A stretch of 64,000 nucleotides of DNA from Mucilaginibacter oryzae (GCF_003148845.1 NZ_QGHA01000004.1:1-64000); one strand, 5' to 3'; positions 35,533 to 46,201 are shown, numbered from the stretch's first letter. Numbers and translations are program-made. The notes: generated from the sequence alone by a model not told the origin.

Positions 35533-37518
35533 ATGAAACTAAAACTGATGGCAGGTTGCAGCCTTGCCCTTACATTGGCTGCCGCCGTAGGTAACGCACA
35601 GCAGGCATCATCCACCACCCCGCAGGGCTCGGTGTATGATTACCACGAAACTTTTGGTCCGGGCTTTTACACTAAAAACGGTACCGAATTCAGGGCCGCC
35701 AGCGGTGAACCGGGTGCCAAATACTGGCAAAACCGTGCCGATTACCAACTGGCCGCCAAACTTGATGACCAAACCAACGAAATTACCGGTTCTGAAACTT
35801 TAACCTACACCAACAACAGTCCGCAAACTTTGGGCTTTATGTGGATGCAGCTGGATCAGAATTTGTTTAAGCTCGATTCGAGGGGCACCGCCATTGTGCC
35901 GCCTTCGGGTAGCCGTAACTGGGGCAGGGGCGAGGCTTTTGATGCCGGTTATAAAATTAAATCAGTAAAAGTAGCCAACGCCAAAGGCGAATACAACGAT
36001 GTTAAATTCCTGATTAACGATACCCGCATGCAGATCTTTTTACCCAAAGATATTGCTGCCAACGGAGGCCAGGCTAAAGTGAAAATTGAATATTCGTTTG
36101 TATCGCCAAACTACGGCTCAGACCGTATGGGTTACCTGCAAACCAAAAACGGTAAAATTTACACCATTGCACAGTGGTATCCCCGTGTTTGTGTGTATGA
36201 TGATGTAATGGGCTGGAATACCCTGCCATACAGCGGCCCGGGCGAGTTTTATTTAGAGTATGGCGATTTTGACCTGAGTATTACCGCTCCTGCAAACCAT
36301 ATTGTTGTAGCATCGGGCGAGTTGCAAAATCCACAGGAAGTTTATACTCCTGAGCAATTAAAACGTTGGGCAGCTGCCGAAAAAAGCGAGACTACCGTGA
36401 TTATCCGCGGCGCTAACGAGGTTACTGATCCAAAATCACGCCCGGCCGGTAAGCCAACCTTAACCTGGCACTTTAAAATCAAAAACGCGCGCGACGCTTC
36501 GTGGGCTTCATCAGCTGCATTTATTATTGATGCCGCTAAAATGGATTTGCCAAGCGGAAAAAAATCAACCGCTATTTCGGCTTATCCTGTTGAAAGCGAT
36601 GGTAACGATGCCTGGGGCCGCTCAACCGAGTACGTAAAAAAATCTATCGAGTATAACTCGAAAAAATGGTTCGAATTTCCTTACCCTGCCGCCACAGCCG
36701 TTGCCGGTATTGTTGGTGGCATGGAATATCCGGGTATTGTTTTCTGCGGATCGAAAGCCAGAAAAGCAAGCCTTTGGGGCGTAAATGATCACGAGTTTGG
36801 CCATACCTGGTTCCCGATGATCGTAGGCTCGAACGAGCGTATGTACGGCTGGATGGACGAAGGCTTTAACACTTTCATCAACACCCTTTCAACTGCCGAT
36901 TTTAATAACGGCGAATACAAAAATAACCGCCCGCTGGATATGCACCGCATAGGCGACTTTTTTACCAAGCCTGATCTGGAGCCGGTGATGAGCCAGCCTG
37001 CTAACCTGAAGGAAAGAAATACCGGCACTTTGTTGTATTCAAAACCAAGCGCTGGGTTGGTATTGCTGCGCGAGCAGATCCTGGGCCCTGAACGCTTCGA
37101 TTTCGCTTTCAAAACCTACATTAACCGCTGGGCATTTAAACATCCGCAACCCGACGACTTTTTCCGCACCATGGAAAATGCTGCCGGCGAAAACCTGCAA
37201 TGGTTTTGGAGAGGCTGGTTTATGAACGATTGGCGTTTAGACGTATCAGTAAGCGACGTGAAATATGTGGATAACGACCCAACCAAAGGTTCATTGATCA
37301 CCATCAATAACCTGGGTAAAATGGCCATGCCGGTGATCCTCGAAGTGAAAACCACCAGCGGTAAAACCGACCGTATAAAATTACCGGTTGAAATTTGGGA
37401 GCGTAACGCCACCTGGACGTTCAAATATCCGTCGACCGAAGAAATTGAATCGGTTACTTATGATCCTGACAAAGTATTGCCTGATTATAATTCAGACAAT
37501 AACGTTTGGAAAAAATAA
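35533..37518 (+). CDS. M1-family metallopeptidase
   Basis: The 661-residue protein has a signal peptide (cleaved after about VGNAQQ) and so acts in the periplasm or outside. The aminopeptidase N-like core has [10 protein letters not shown] (a variant of the exopeptidase GxMEN motif) and the zinc site HEFGHTWFP. The third ligand glutamate lies in [10 protein letters not shown], 18 residues on. The N-terminal 300 residues form the usual beta-saddle domain. The C-terminal region carries no T9SS CTD signature that I can recognise. Confidence 0.9.
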   Translation: MKLKLMAGCSLALTLAAAVGNAQQASSTTPQGSVYDYHETFGPGFYTKNGTEFRAASGEPGAKYWQNRADYQLAAKLDDQTNEITGSETLTYTNNSPQTLGFMWMQLDQNLFKLDSRGTAIVPPSGSRNWGRGEAFDAGYKIKSVKVANAKGEYNDVKFLINDTRMQIFLPKDIAANGGQAKVKIEYSFVSPNYGSDRMGYLQTKNGKIYTIAQWYPRVCVYDDVMGWNTLPYSGPGEFYLEYGDFDLSITAPANHIVVASGELQNPQEVYTPEQLKRWAAAEKSETTVIIRGANEVTDPKSRPAGKPTLTWHFKIKNARDASWASSAAFIIDAAKMDLPSGKKSTAISAYPVESDGNDAWGRSTEYVKKSIEYNSKKWFEFPYPAATAVAGIVGGMEYPGIVFCGSKARKASLWGVNDHEFGHTWFPMIVGSNERMYGWMDEGFNTFINTLSTADFNNGEYKNNRPLDMHRIGDFFTKPDLEPVMSQPANLKERNTGTLLYSKPSAGLVLLREQILGPERFDFAFKTYINRWAFKHPQPDDFFRTMENAAGENLQWFWRGWFMNDWRLDVSVSDVKYVDNDPTKGSLITINNLGKMAMPVILEVKTTSGKTDRIKLPVEIWERNATWTFKYPSTEEIESVTYDPDKVLPDYNSDNNVWKK

Positions 37519-37520
37519 AA

Positions 37521-37557
37521 CCCCGATGCCCCACTAAATCTCCCCTGAAGGGGAGAC
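37521..37557. repeat. Intergenic CCCC...GGGG palindromic repeat
   Basis: CCCCGATGCCCCACTAAA followed by TCTCCCCTGAAGGGGAGA, starting 2 bases after the M1 peptidase stop. It belongs to the same class as the repeats at 48054, 50648 and 54087. Confidence 0.65.
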
Positions 37558-37560
37558 GTT

Positions 37561-37603
37561 AACAAAAACGGCGGTGAGTTTAATGCTCATCGCCGTTTTT
37601 GTT
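37561..37603. terminator. Bidirectional terminator between convergent genes
   Basis: An 18-bp stem (37561-37578 with 37586-37603, one wobble) has AAAAA at its left foot and TTTTT at its right foot. It lies between the M1 peptidase (plus) and the NHL-repeat gene (minus) and can serve both. Confidence 0.85.
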
Positions 37604-37658
37604 AGTAATCATCGCCGGTGTTGTCAAAATATCTTTAATCCGGATTTGCACATCTCGC

Positions 37659-38927
37659 TTATTGAAATGATATTTTAAGTATCTTGTTATTCCGTGTATC
37701 GGCAATGAAAATATTGCCGCTTTTATCAACTACATGCCCTTCTGCATCAGCTAAGCCACCGGCCATAAGGGTAGTAACGTTATCTGTATTAACTTTTATT
37801 ACCGATGAGTTTGCGCTAACATATAAATTGCCTGTAGCATCTGCAGTTATTGCATTGATTCCATCAAAGGATGTGATACGAACGCCTGTTGTTGTAACTG
37901 TTGTAACTACTCCGGCAGAAGTTATTTTCCGGATGCGTTGATTTAACAGATCGGCTACAAAAACATTTCCGTTTTTGTCGGCAGCAACACTTACCGGCAA
38001 ATTGAAACTCGCGGTTGTTCCGGTGCCATCGGTTAATGCCGATATCGAATTTCCGGCAAAAGTGTTCACCATACCGGTATTATCAATTTTTCTGATCACA
38101 TTGTTTTGCGGATCGGCCACATAAAAATTACCTGAGTTATCAAGGGTAATGCCTGTCGGGTTTTTAAATGCAGCCAATGCAGACGAGCCATTTGTAAGGC
38201 CATAAGTACCACTGCCTGCAAAAGTACTTACTGAAGCTGTTGGGGTGATTTTTCGTATCACATGGTTTAACTCATCGGCAACATAAATGTTTCCGGCATT
38301 ATCTAAGGTTAGCGCATCCGGGTGATTAAAGCAAGCTGCTGTACCAACGCCATTTACAAGGCCTGCAGTACCGCTTCCTGCAAACGTGCTTACCGTACCG
38401 GTTGGGCTTATTTTTCTGATCTTGTTATTTTTTGCATCGGCAACATATAAATTTCCGTCATTGTCTATTACTATACCAATTGGTTCGTTAAAACTTGCGA
38501 GGGTGCCATCAGCATCATTTGCACCTGCTGTTCCGCTGCCTGCAATGGTGGTGGTTACTGGTGTTAACAAATAGGTAAATAGTGGGCCGGTGGCAGTTTT
38601 GCCGCTTACCGTAACTTTTATAACTCCGCTTCCTGCCCCTACAGGTACGTTTGCTGTAAGTGTGGTTTCTGTAGCTGTTTTTACAAAACCTTCCTTATCG
38701 TTAAAAAATACTTTATTATCGGCTAAGGTGGTACTAAAGCCGGCGCCGGTTATCTCAACCAAGGTATTAAAAGGTCCTTCATTAACATTGATTGAACTTA
38801 TGACCAAGGCCGGAGGGTCTGTTTTGGGCCATGTTGGATTCTCGCTGTTTTTGGAGCATGAAAACAAAAGAGCAATAACAAACAGCAGTATGGCAGACGA
38901 AATTAATTTTAGATTTAGGTGTAGCAT
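37659..38927 (-). CDS. IPT/TIG and NHL-repeat lipoprotein
   Basis: The 422-residue lipoprotein has the lipobox LLFSC at about residues 20-24. An IPT/TIG Ig-like domain follows (SSINVNEGPFNTLVEITGAGF). After it come about five NHL repeats of the form DNxGNxYVADxxNNxIRKI, which make a beta propeller: DNDGNLYVADAKNNKIRKIS, DNAGNIYVADELNHVIRKIT and so on. The repeats are separated by similar T(F/L)AGSGT(A/Y)G linkers. It is probably surface exposed and binds a ligand or partner protein. The substrate is unknown. Confidence 0.85.
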   Translation of the reverse strand: MLHLNLKLISSAILLFVIALLFSCSKNSENPTWPKTDPPALVISSINVNEGPFNTLVEITGAGFSTTLADNKVFFNDKEGFVKTATETTLTANVPVGAGSGVIKVTVSGKTATGPLFTYLLTPVTTTIAGSGTAGANDADGTLASFNEPIGIVIDNDGNLYVADAKNNKIRKISPTGTVSTFAGSGTAGLVNGVGTAACFNHPDALTLDNAGNIYVADELNHVIRKITPTASVSTFAGSGTYGLTNGSSALAAFKNPTGITLDNSGNFYVADPQNNVIRKIDNTGMVNTFAGNSISALTDGTGTTASFNLPVSVAADKNGNVFVADLLNQRIRKITSAGVVTTVTTTGVRITSFDGINAITADATGNLYVSANSSVIKVNTDNVTTLMAGGLADAEGHVVDKSGNIFIADTRNNKILKISFQ

Positions 38928-39044
38928 TTGATTAATGATTTGGTATAAAAATACCTAATAATTGCCAACTTCTGCAACAATGAAACACGCCTGACAAACA
39001 ATTGCCCGTTTACCTGTTAATTTGATATAAAAACACAAGCTATC

Positions 39045-39887
39045 ATGAGTAAAAAAGTATGGTTAATAACAGGCTGCTCTACCGGCTTTGGCCGCGAGCT
39101 GGCCAAACTGGTTTTAGATTTAGGTTATAAAGCAGGCGTGGCATCGCGCAATACCGATGATGTGAAGGATATAGTAGAAGCTTATCCCGAAACAGCCGTT
39201 GCGCTTAAATTGGATGTTACAAAATCTGACGAGATCAAAGCGGCTATAGAAACAGTGCAGGAAAGATTCGGCACTATTGATGTATTGGTAAATAATGCCG
39301 GTATAGGTTATTTCGGCGCTATCGAAGAAAGTGAAGAAGACGAGGTTCGCCGCATGTTCGAGATTAATTTCTTCGGATTGGCCAACATGACAAAAGCCGT
39401 ACTGCCGCTTATGCGTGCGCAGCGCAGCGGCCATGTGGTTAACATAGCCTCGATAGGTGGCCTGGTAGCTTTCCCGGCCGTTGGGTTTTACAACGCTACT
39501 AAGTTTGCGGTAGACGGTTATTCGGAAGCCTTAGCTAAAGAAACCAAACACCTCGGCATTAAAGTTACGGTAATAGCGCCAAGCGGTTTCCGTACAGATT
39601 GGGCCGGCCGTTCGGCCAATAACAGCAAAATTGTTATTGACGATTATAAGGAAACTGCCGGAACCAACAAAAACAATATCCGCGGTTATAGCGGCAAACA
39701 ACCCGGCGACCCGGAACGCGCCGCCAAAGCAATTGTTGCGGCAGTGGAGGCAGAAAACCCGCCATTGCGTTTATTACTGGGCAAGGCCGCGTTGAAAGGC
39801 GCCCGTAACAAATTACAGGAGTTGCAAAGGGATTTTGATGCATGGGAAGATACAACTACCGGTGCCGATTTCCCGGAAGGTGAATAA
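39045..39887 (+). CDS. Short-chain dehydrogenase/reductase
   Basis: The 280-residue NAD(P)-dependent oxidoreductase has the Rossmann motif TGCSTGFGRELA (a TGxxxGxG pattern), NNAG at about 86, the catalytic serine in NIASIGG, and YNATKFA with the tyrosine and lysine of YxxxK. Proteins of this length with SRNTDDV after strand 2 are commonly annotated as oxidoreductase only; the substrate cannot be named. A hairpin follows its stop. Confidence 0.9.
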   Translation: MSKKVWLITGCSTGFGRELAKLVLDLGYKAGVASRNTDDVKDIVEAYPETAVALKLDVTKSDEIKAAIETVQERFGTIDVLVNNAGIGYFGAIEESEEDEVRRMFEINFFGLANMTKAVLPLMRAQRSGHVVNIASIGGLVAFPAVGFYNATKFAVDGYSEALAKETKHLGIKVTVIAPSGFRTDWAGRSANNSKIVIDDYKETAGTNKNNIRGYSGKQPGDPERAAKAIVAAVEAENPPLRLLLGKAALKGARNKLQELQRDFDAWEDTTTGADFPEGE

Positions 39888-39893
39888 AGGAAC

Positions 39894-39924
39894 TGCCGGT
39901 TTAAGCGTCACGCTTAAACCGGCA
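39894..39924 (+). terminator. Perfect 15-bp hairpin after the SDR gene
   Basis: TGCCGGTTTAAGCGT and its exact reverse complement are separated by one base, 6 bp after the stop. No clear T-run follows, so it may act as an mRNA 3' end or a weak terminator. Confidence 0.6.
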
Positions 39925-39985
39925 AATACCTGTAAGTTTTAAAAATGACCTTGTTTTAGTAACTTGCCTCAACAAAATTCATCCT

Positions 39986-40303
39986 ATGGGACAAATTGTA
40001 ATTGTTGCCTACAAACCTAAACCCGGTAAGGAGCAGGCGCTGAAACAGTTAATGCGAACACATTTAACGCGCCTTAAGCAGGAAGGATTGGTTACCGATC
40101 GCCAGTCCATCATTATGGAGGCCACAGATGGCACTATCATCGAAGTTTTTGAATGGCTCAGCGCCGAAGCCATAGCCAACGCGCATAATAATCAGGCTGT
40201 ACAACAAATGTGGGCCGAATATGCGGAAGTGTGTGATTATGTACCGCTGAATACCCTGAAAGAGGCAGGCGATATGTTTGCAGGCTTTACGCCTTTTAAC
40301 TAA
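39986..40303 (+). CDS. ABM-domain (antibiotic biosynthesis monooxygenase-like) protein
   Basis: The 105-residue ferredoxin-like fold starts QIVIVAYKPKPGKEQALKQL and continues with IIEVFEWLSAEAI, typical of the ABM superfamily. The catalytic role is unknown; many members only bind or modify small aromatics or heme. It ends 10 bp before the helicase start, so the two may be cotranscribed. Confidence 0.75.
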   Translation: MGQIVIVAYKPKPGKEQALKQLMRTHLTRLKQEGLVTDRQSIIMEATDGTIIEVFEWLSAEAIANAHNNQAVQQMWAEYAEVCDYVPLNTLKEAGDMFAGFTPFN

Positions 40304-40313
40304 CAAAATAATT

Positions 40314-41723
40314 GTGGCTACTACGTTAAATGCCGATCAGAAAGCTGCCTTCAAGGCAATTCAAAAGTTTCTTGATCATCCTGTTGCCAACGTTTTTGTG
40401 CTGAAAGGCTACGCCGGTACAGGTAAAACCTTTTTAATGCAGCACATAGCCCAATGGCTGCAGGATAAAAAGAAAAAGTTTTGCATGCTTGCTGCTACCG
40501 GCAGGGCGGCTACTGTGTTAAGGGGTAAAACAGGCTTCACCGCATCTACAGTACATAGTGAACTCTATAATTTCAGCAGGATTGACGGGTTGGATGAGGA
40601 AACGTTATCCGAAAATTCGCCGGCCGGTATTTCAGGGCAGATGACCTTACAGTTTACCACCCGCCAGCCCGATGAGGAAACAACCGTTTATATAGTCGAT
40701 GAAGCTTCCATGCTCTCGGGAGAATTATCGGATAATAACGATTTCGCTGTATTTGGTTCAGGTATTCTATTGAACGATTTTTTCCAGGTAGCGGGGAAAA
40801 GCAAGATCATTTTTGTGGGCGATCCCTGCCAGTTGCCGCCGGTTGGGCAATCATTTAGCCCCGCTTTGGATGTGGATTGGATTTCAAAGCAGCAGAAAGT
40901 ACCCATATCAATGCAGTTATCAAAAATTGAACGCACTAAAGGTGATAATGATATACTGGTGCTTGCCGGCGCTATCCGCGATTTGAGTGAAAGCCGTGAA
41001 CGGATCAGGTTTCCTAAAATTCCGGCAGGCAACCTCGGTAATGTCAAGCTCCACCAATCGGATGAAGAAATGTTCCGGCTTTATGCAGCCAACTATAAAT
41101 CCCTCGGCCCAACCCAATGCCTGGCTATAGCGCGCAGCAATAAAACGGTGCAGCAAATAAACCGCGATATGCGCCGGGAGCTTTTTGGTTCGGGTTATGT
41201 GCCTTTGCAGGTGGGTGATGTTTTGCTGGTTACACAAAATAATTATGCTGTGCCGCTAACCAATGGCGATTTTGTGGTGGTAGACCAGTTGGAAGAAGTT
41301 ACTGAAAAAGTGGGCATCAAATTTCAAAAGGTACAGGTAACCGCCATAGCCTCCGGAAAAGAGTTTAAGTTATTCTTATCGCTCAACGCGCTCGAAAGTT
41401 TAAAGGGTAGCCATGACAATGATGAATCAAAGGCTTTGATGGTGAGTTTTAACAACCGCATGAAAACGGAAGGAATAGCCTCTGGCAGTGAAGAATACCT
41501 GACCGCTATGCGCGAAGACCCTTATCTCAATTGCCTTAAGGCCACCTACGGATATGCCGTAACCTGCCACAAGGCACAGGGCGGCGAGTGGAACAAAGTT
41601 TACCTTTTTTTAGATAAAAGTATGTTTGGCGCGCCGTACTATGAACTTTGCAAGTGGTGGTATACGGCGGTTACACGGGCCAAAGATGAACTGAATCTGG
41701 TGAACGACTGGTGGGTGGTTTAA
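40314..41723 (+). CDS. RecD/Dda-like superfamily 1 helicase
   Basis: From the GTG at 40314 (VATTLNADQKAAF) the product has 469 residues. Walker A is GYAGTGKTFL, Walker B YIVDEASML, motif III GDPCQLPPVG, motif V TCHKAQGGEW and motif VI YTAVTRAKDEL, the order of SF1B helicases. A TTG at 40278 inside the preceding gene would add 12 residues unlike other family N termini. The likely role is 5'-3' DNA unwinding in repair or replication restart. No RecB or RecC gene is near. Confidence 0.85.
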   Translation: MATTLNADQKAAFKAIQKFLDHPVANVFVLKGYAGTGKTFLMQHIAQWLQDKKKKFCMLAATGRAATVLRGKTGFTASTVHSELYNFSRIDGLDEETLSENSPAGISGQMTLQFTTRQPDEETTVYIVDEASMLSGELSDNNDFAVFGSGILLNDFFQVAGKSKIIFVGDPCQLPPVGQSFSPALDVDWISKQQKVPISMQLSKIERTKGDNDILVLAGAIRDLSESRERIRFPKIPAGNLGNVKLHQSDEEMFRLYAANYKSLGPTQCLAIARSNKTVQQINRDMRRELFGSGYVPLQVGDVLLVTQNNYAVPLTNGDFVVVDQLEEVTEKVGIKFQKVQVTAIASGKEFKLFLSLNALESLKGSHDNDESKALMVSFNNRMKTEGIASGSEEYLTAMREDPYLNCLKATYGYAVTCHKAQGGEWNKVYLFLDKSMFGAPYYELCKWWYTAVTRAKDELNLVNDWWVV

Positions 41724-41771
41724 TGTTTCCTACCTGGTAACGGTTCAGCCAAAACTGAGGCAGCATCTTAC

Positions 41772-42866
41772 TTATTGTGCGCAGCGAATGTCTATGTCAC
41801 CCTTAATATCGCTCTTTTTAAGCACCTTTTTTAAATAATTTGTAACCGGCATTTCACAGAACTTATAAAAAGCGATGCCGACAAAAACGGCTACAATAAC
41901 GCTTAATACAATTGATATTAAAGGCTGTTTATAGCCAAAACTATTTAAAACTGCAGGAATTAACGGAGCCACACTCGGGTGAATTAAATAAAGTGAATAG
42001 GAAGCCGTACCTAAATAAACAAGTTTGCTGCTAAACTGTATCCTGGCACCATCTAAAGATGCACCCCCATAGATAATTAAAAAGGCCGCTAAACCGAAAA
42101 TCATTTGATTAGTCCCGAAATTAGGAAAAACGATAGCGGCAGGAACAACCAGATAAAGCAGCCCAATTGTAACGAGAGCGATTGCAACTTTAGCAGGCAT
42201 TTTATACCCCTTTAAAATCAGCTTCGCGGCTATCATTCCGTAAAGAAAATCAAGCACAACCGGATCTGCATAAAAAGCGAGATCCGGCCATCCCGGTTTT
42301 TTAAAATACGACAGGATAGCCAGGGGCAAAAAAAGCGCGGCAAAAAAATGGATTGGTTTAAACTTAAAGGCGAGCGAAATACCAAACAGCATGTAAAAAA
42401 ACATTTCCATGTTCAATGTCCACCCAACGCCATAAAGCGGACGGTATTCGCCATCCACATTTAGGGCCGGGATAAACAAATAGGATTTAACCGCAAGCCA
42501 AAAACTAAGCTGCGAGTGCAAAACCATGCCCTGTGTTTTGAGCAACAAAAGTAATTTGAATGTGGTGATAAGCCAGTAGATAGGCACTATCCTTACTATA
42601 CGTTTAACCGCGAACCGCTGCCAGCCGTCCTTAACGCCTGTAAGGCTTTGCGACGAGATAATCATCACAAAACCGCTGATCACAAAAAACAGTTCGACAC
42701 CGTTGGCGCCCTGCCCATAAATGTACGATTCTTTAACCAGGCGCTCATGAGTATAAAACGACGAATGGCAGATAATTACCATCAGTGCCGCTATAAACCT
42801 GAGTACCTGGATACTGTTAAATTGTGTTGGCCTGCTGGCCGTTGAAAGCCGTATCTGTGATTCCAT
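41772..42866 (-). CDS. Acyltransferase family 3 membrane protein (OafA-like)
   Basis: The 364-residue protein has about ten membrane helices. It starts with a polar tail and then QVLRFIAALMVIICHSSF, the R...H motif of acyltransferase-3 enzymes, followed by GVELFFVISGFVM. These transfer acetyl or other acyl groups to surface polysaccharide or lipid. The linked acceptor is unknown, and no polysaccharide operon adjoins it. The nearest gene on the same strand is an FtsX-type permease 107 bp upstream. Confidence 0.85.
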   Translation of the reverse strand: MESQIRLSTASRPTQFNSIQVLRFIAALMVIICHSSFYTHERLVKESYIYGQGANGVELFFVISGFVMIISSQSLTGVKDGWQRFAVKRIVRIVPIYWLITTFKLLLLLKTQGMVLHSQLSFWLAVKSYLFIPALNVDGEYRPLYGVGWTLNMEMFFYMLFGISLAFKFKPIHFFAALFLPLAILSYFKKPGWPDLAFYADPVVLDFLYGMIAAKLILKGYKMPAKVAIALVTIGLLYLVVPAAIVFPNFGTNQMIFGLAAFLIIYGGASLDGARIQFSSKLVYLGTASYSLYLIHPSVAPLIPAVLNSFGYKQPLISIVLSVIVAVFVGIAFYKFCEMPVTNYLKKVLKKSDIKGDIDIRCAQ

Positions 42867-42973
42867 TACTCACAAGTACGGCGGTAATTCCGGCCGCGTT
42901 GCCAAGCAGCCTTATTATTTGCTATTTCTCCTACCTTTTGCCTTCAACCTTTATCCTTTCACCTCGTCCAAAA

Positions 42974-45484
42974 TTACTCGTTCCTCAAACTATCAACAGG
43001 GTTTGCGCGGGCTGCTTTTAAGGTATGATAACTAACTGCAGCCAGGGCAGTAATTACTGATATTACAGCACTGGTAGCAAACAACAGCCAATCGGGCTTA
43101 ATGCGGTATGCGAAGTTTTGCAGCCAGCTGTTGGCCAGGTACCAGGCCAGCGGAGTAGCTATCACAAAAGCGCCTGCGGCGAGGTACATGGTACCGCGGT
43201 TAAGCTGCACAAACAGGCTGCCTACCGATGCTCCCAGCACTTTACGGATACCGATCTCTTTAGTGCGGTTAATGGTAGTAAGTCCCGACAGCCCAAACAA
43301 ACCAAGACATGCTAAAATAATAGCCATAATGCATGATGTAGTAACCGTAGCCATCCAGCTCAAATAAGCATCATAACTTTTGGCAACTTCCTCATCTAAA
43401 AAAGTATAATTAAAAGGCAGCTTACCGGTTAGTTTATCCCACTCGGCTTTCAGTTTTTCCATAGCCAGGGGGATGCTTTGATGTGGCTTGATCCTGAACC
43501 AGATTAAAAACGTAAGCCCGCGGTTTACCGTGTGATAAGCAGGTTTGATGGCCTGCGTCAAATCGCGATTATGATAGTCTTTACAAACCCCTATAATTAC
43601 GCCGCCAATGGTTTCGTTATAAACATTCAGGGGCGGTTTGCCGAGCATTTTATACAAAGTTTGGTTAACAATGGTGTTATGCCTCAATTTGGTGCCTTCC
43701 GATTTCTTTTGCGAGTCGGTTAGGTCAAACTTCGCGCTGTCAGCTGCTATGTCGCGCGAAAAATCGCGGCCCAGTACAATGGGGATCTTGTTAAATTTAA
43801 AGTATTCAAAATCGGCATTGAGGTGATCTATCTGTACTTTTTCGCCGTTCACGAGGTGCGTATTCATATTAGCTCCGCCAAAGCCGAATGAGGTTGCTAC
43901 GGCTCCGGCCATAAAGGGCTGCATTTCGGTCCAGTGGTAAAGCTGTGCTTGCAGGGCCGTGGCCTGTTGTTTATCGGTAAACCAATAAGGGTTTTCGACC
44001 ATCACTACCTGGTCTTTATCAAAACCCATTTCGGTTTGGCTTACAAAACGCATTTGTTTGTTAATAATGAGCGATGATATCACCAGCACCACACAAACAC
44101 CAAACTGCACCATAATAAGCCCTTTCGATAACACCGGATTAATGCGATAAGCCGAAAACCCGCGCATAATATTTAAAGGTTTCAGGCCCGACATGGCGTA
44201 GGCCGGGTAAATACCCGCCAGCAGGCCAAGCAGTAAACCAAGCCCCATCAGCAAAACGCCTAAATCGGCAAACGAAAAACTGTTTAACGAGATGTCTGCG
44301 CCCGTAACACTATTAAAAAAAGGCATAGCCGCCACCGCCAGTACAAAACCCACCGCTACCGAAACAAATGCAAGCACCTGCGTTTGGGTATAATACTGTA
44401 CAATAATTTGCAGCCTGCCCGCGCCAATAGTTTTGCGCACCCCCACATCCTGCGATTTTGATACCGCGTTGGTAAGTGTAAGCAACACATAATTAAAGCA
44501 GGCTATCACCAAAATCAATACCATCAGGCACATCAGCTGATAAATATTTTTAAGATTGGTGTAATGCTCCCACGAACCGCCTGTGTTGTAATGCGCATCG
44601 GCAAAGGGCCTTAAGCGGATATAGGTATCAGGCACTTTGGTATCTGGCGACTGGCTTTGAACGCTGCTATTTAGCGGCTTAAAATAGGTTTTAGAAAAGG
44701 CGTCCAGCTTTTGCTGAAAGCGGGCCATATCCGTACCGTTTTTTAGCTTGATAATAAGTATCTCATTAAACGTATTAAGCCCATCCTTCATTTTACCGGC
44801 ATAACCGTCCATCGAGGTAATTGGCATCACCATATCAAACTGCATGCTTGAATTGGCTGGGAAGTTTTTCATTAAACCAACAATACTTACGGGCACAGGC
44901 TGGGCATCGCCAGGGATAAGCACGGTTTTACCGATAGGATCGGCAATGCCGAAATATTTTTTAGCCAGCCGCTCGCTGATTACAGCCTGGTTATGGCCCG
45001 ATAATATGGTTTCCGGATCGCCATGCAGCAGGGGGAAATTAAATGTTTTAAAAAAATCGGCATCAACAAAGGCCAGGGTATGCTTGTCCTCCTGAAAGCT
45101 TTGGTTACCAACTTTAATAACCGGTTTGTAATAGCCATCAAACCTTACGGCGCTCTCAATTTCGGGAAAGTTTTGCTTAAGCGCGGGACCTAAAACCGGT
45201 GGGGTAACAGGGGTATTTTCTTCATCTTCGGTTTTGGTTAAAAATGAGAAAATACTTTTCGGCTTTTGATCGTCTGCTTTAGGTGGGTTAAGCCCCGTTT
45301 CTTCAACCCTGTACAACTGATCTGCATCGTTATGAAATTTATCAAACGATTGCTCGTTTTTTACATGCAGGTAAATCAGGATACAAAAAGCGCTTGCCAT
45401 ACCAAGGCCAATAATATTAATGGCCGAGTACAGTTTGTTGCGAAAAATGTTGCGGAACGCGAGTACGAGGTTGGTCTTTAGCAT
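42974..45484 (-). CDS. FtsX/MacB-type ABC transporter permease
   Basis: The 836-residue protein starts MLKTNLVLAFRNIFRNKLYS, typical of Bacteroidota MacB-PCD permeases. Four helices plus a large periplasmic domain are repeated twice (FtsX core at about 290-470 and again at 700-830). TIGAGRLQIIVQY and TKEIGIRKVLGASVGSLF are the coupling-helix motifs. No ATPase gene is adjacent, so it must pair with an unlinked MacB/LolD-like subunit. A role in lipoprotein or antimicrobial export is possible. Confidence 0.85.
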   Translation of the reverse strand: MLKTNLVLAFRNIFRNKLYSAINIIGLGMASAFCILIYLHVKNEQSFDKFHNDADQLYRVEETGLNPPKADDQKPKSIFSFLTKTEDEENTPVTPPVLGPALKQNFPEIESAVRFDGYYKPVIKVGNQSFQEDKHTLAFVDADFFKTFNFPLLHGDPETILSGHNQAVISERLAKKYFGIADPIGKTVLIPGDAQPVPVSIVGLMKNFPANSSMQFDMVMPITSMDGYAGKMKDGLNTFNEILIIKLKNGTDMARFQQKLDAFSKTYFKPLNSSVQSQSPDTKVPDTYIRLRPFADAHYNTGGSWEHYTNLKNIYQLMCLMVLILVIACFNYVLLTLTNAVSKSQDVGVRKTIGAGRLQIIVQYYTQTQVLAFVSVAVGFVLAVAAMPFFNSVTGADISLNSFSFADLGVLLMGLGLLLGLLAGIYPAYAMSGLKPLNIMRGFSAYRINPVLSKGLIMVQFGVCVVLVISSLIINKQMRFVSQTEMGFDKDQVVMVENPYWFTDKQQATALQAQLYHWTEMQPFMAGAVATSFGFGGANMNTHLVNGEKVQIDHLNADFEYFKFNKIPIVLGRDFSRDIAADSAKFDLTDSQKKSEGTKLRHNTIVNQTLYKMLGKPPLNVYNETIGGVIIGVCKDYHNRDLTQAIKPAYHTVNRGLTFLIWFRIKPHQSIPLAMEKLKAEWDKLTGKLPFNYTFLDEEVAKSYDAYLSWMATVTTSCIMAIILACLGLFGLSGLTTINRTKEIGIRKVLGASVGSLFVQLNRGTMYLAAGAFVIATPLAWYLANSWLQNFAYRIKPDWLLFATSAVISVITALAAVSYHTLKAARANPVDSLRNE

Positions 45485-45756
45485 AGGTGTTTGTTTTAGT
45501 GTTAATGATAAAGCAGGCCCTGTTAGCTAAAGCTATTATGTTAAAAAAAATGTCCGGTCAGCTAACGCTCGTTTTTCATGCCAATATTATGCCTGCATTA
45601 TAATAAACTGTATATCAAACAGTAAAATATCAAACCAAAGTTAAATCGTCCGTTTACGAACAGTGGAGCGTTCGGAAATATACACTGAATGGGGTGTTGG
45701 CCGAAGGTTCTTTATGGGTCGAAGTTTAGCGGTATCGTAATTTCAACTGGGGTATT
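45485..45756. other. Intergenic stretch without a supported gene
   Basis: These 272 bp hold the upstream region of the minus-strand permease and no coding frame that I trust. Confidence 0.4.
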
Positions 45757-45786
45757 TTGGCAGCCTAAAAGAAATTAGGCTGCCAA
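45757..45786. terminator. Perfect 12-bp hairpin after the VOC gene
   Basis: TTGGCAGCCTAA and TTAGGCTGCCAA enclose AAGAAA, 16 bp downstream of the VOC stop on the minus strand. No T-run follows, so it is a probable but not classical terminator. Confidence 0.6.
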
Positions 45787-45802
45787 CCATATCTAAACCA
45801 GC

Positions 45803-46201
45803 TTATTCTGCCGCGCCCTCTTCTTCATCCTTAGGCTCCCAAAGTTCAATGATATTGCCTTCGGGGTCGAGGATATGTACAAATTTGCCGTAATCGTATT
45901 CGGCAATCTCATCAACAATAGTTACGTTCTCTTTTTTCAATTCATCAATCAGGGCGGAGAGGTTTTCTACCCGGTAATTGATCATAAAAGGTTTTTCGGA
46001 TGGGTTAAAGTACTTGGTATCCTGCGGGAAGGCGCTCCAGGTTGTTGATCCTTTTTTTGAAGGATCATCATCATGCCGCCATTCAAAAGTTGTTCCGTAC
46101 GCGCTTACAGGGAAACCTAAGTTTTTTGCATACCATTCGTTCATCGATTTTGGGTCGTTACTTTTAAAAAATAAGCCGCCAATGCCTGTTACTTTTTTCA
46201 T
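45803..46201 (-). CDS. VOC (glyoxalase/bleomycin resistance-like) protein
   Basis: The 132-residue protein has two beta-alpha-beta-beta-beta modules. It starts VTGIGGLFFKSNDPKSMNEW and ends with the glutamate in DPEGNIIELWEP, the usual last metal ligand of the VOC fold. The tail is very acidic (DEEEGAAE). The substrate is unknown. It is a single gene on the minus strand, divergent from hemC. Confidence 0.85.
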   Translation of the reverse strand: MKKVTGIGGLFFKSNDPKSMNEWYAKNLGFPVSAYGTTFEWRHDDDPSKKGSTTWSAFPQDTKYFNPSEKPFMINYRVENLSALIDELKKENVTIVDEIAEYDYGKFVHILDPEGNIIELWEPKDEEEGAAE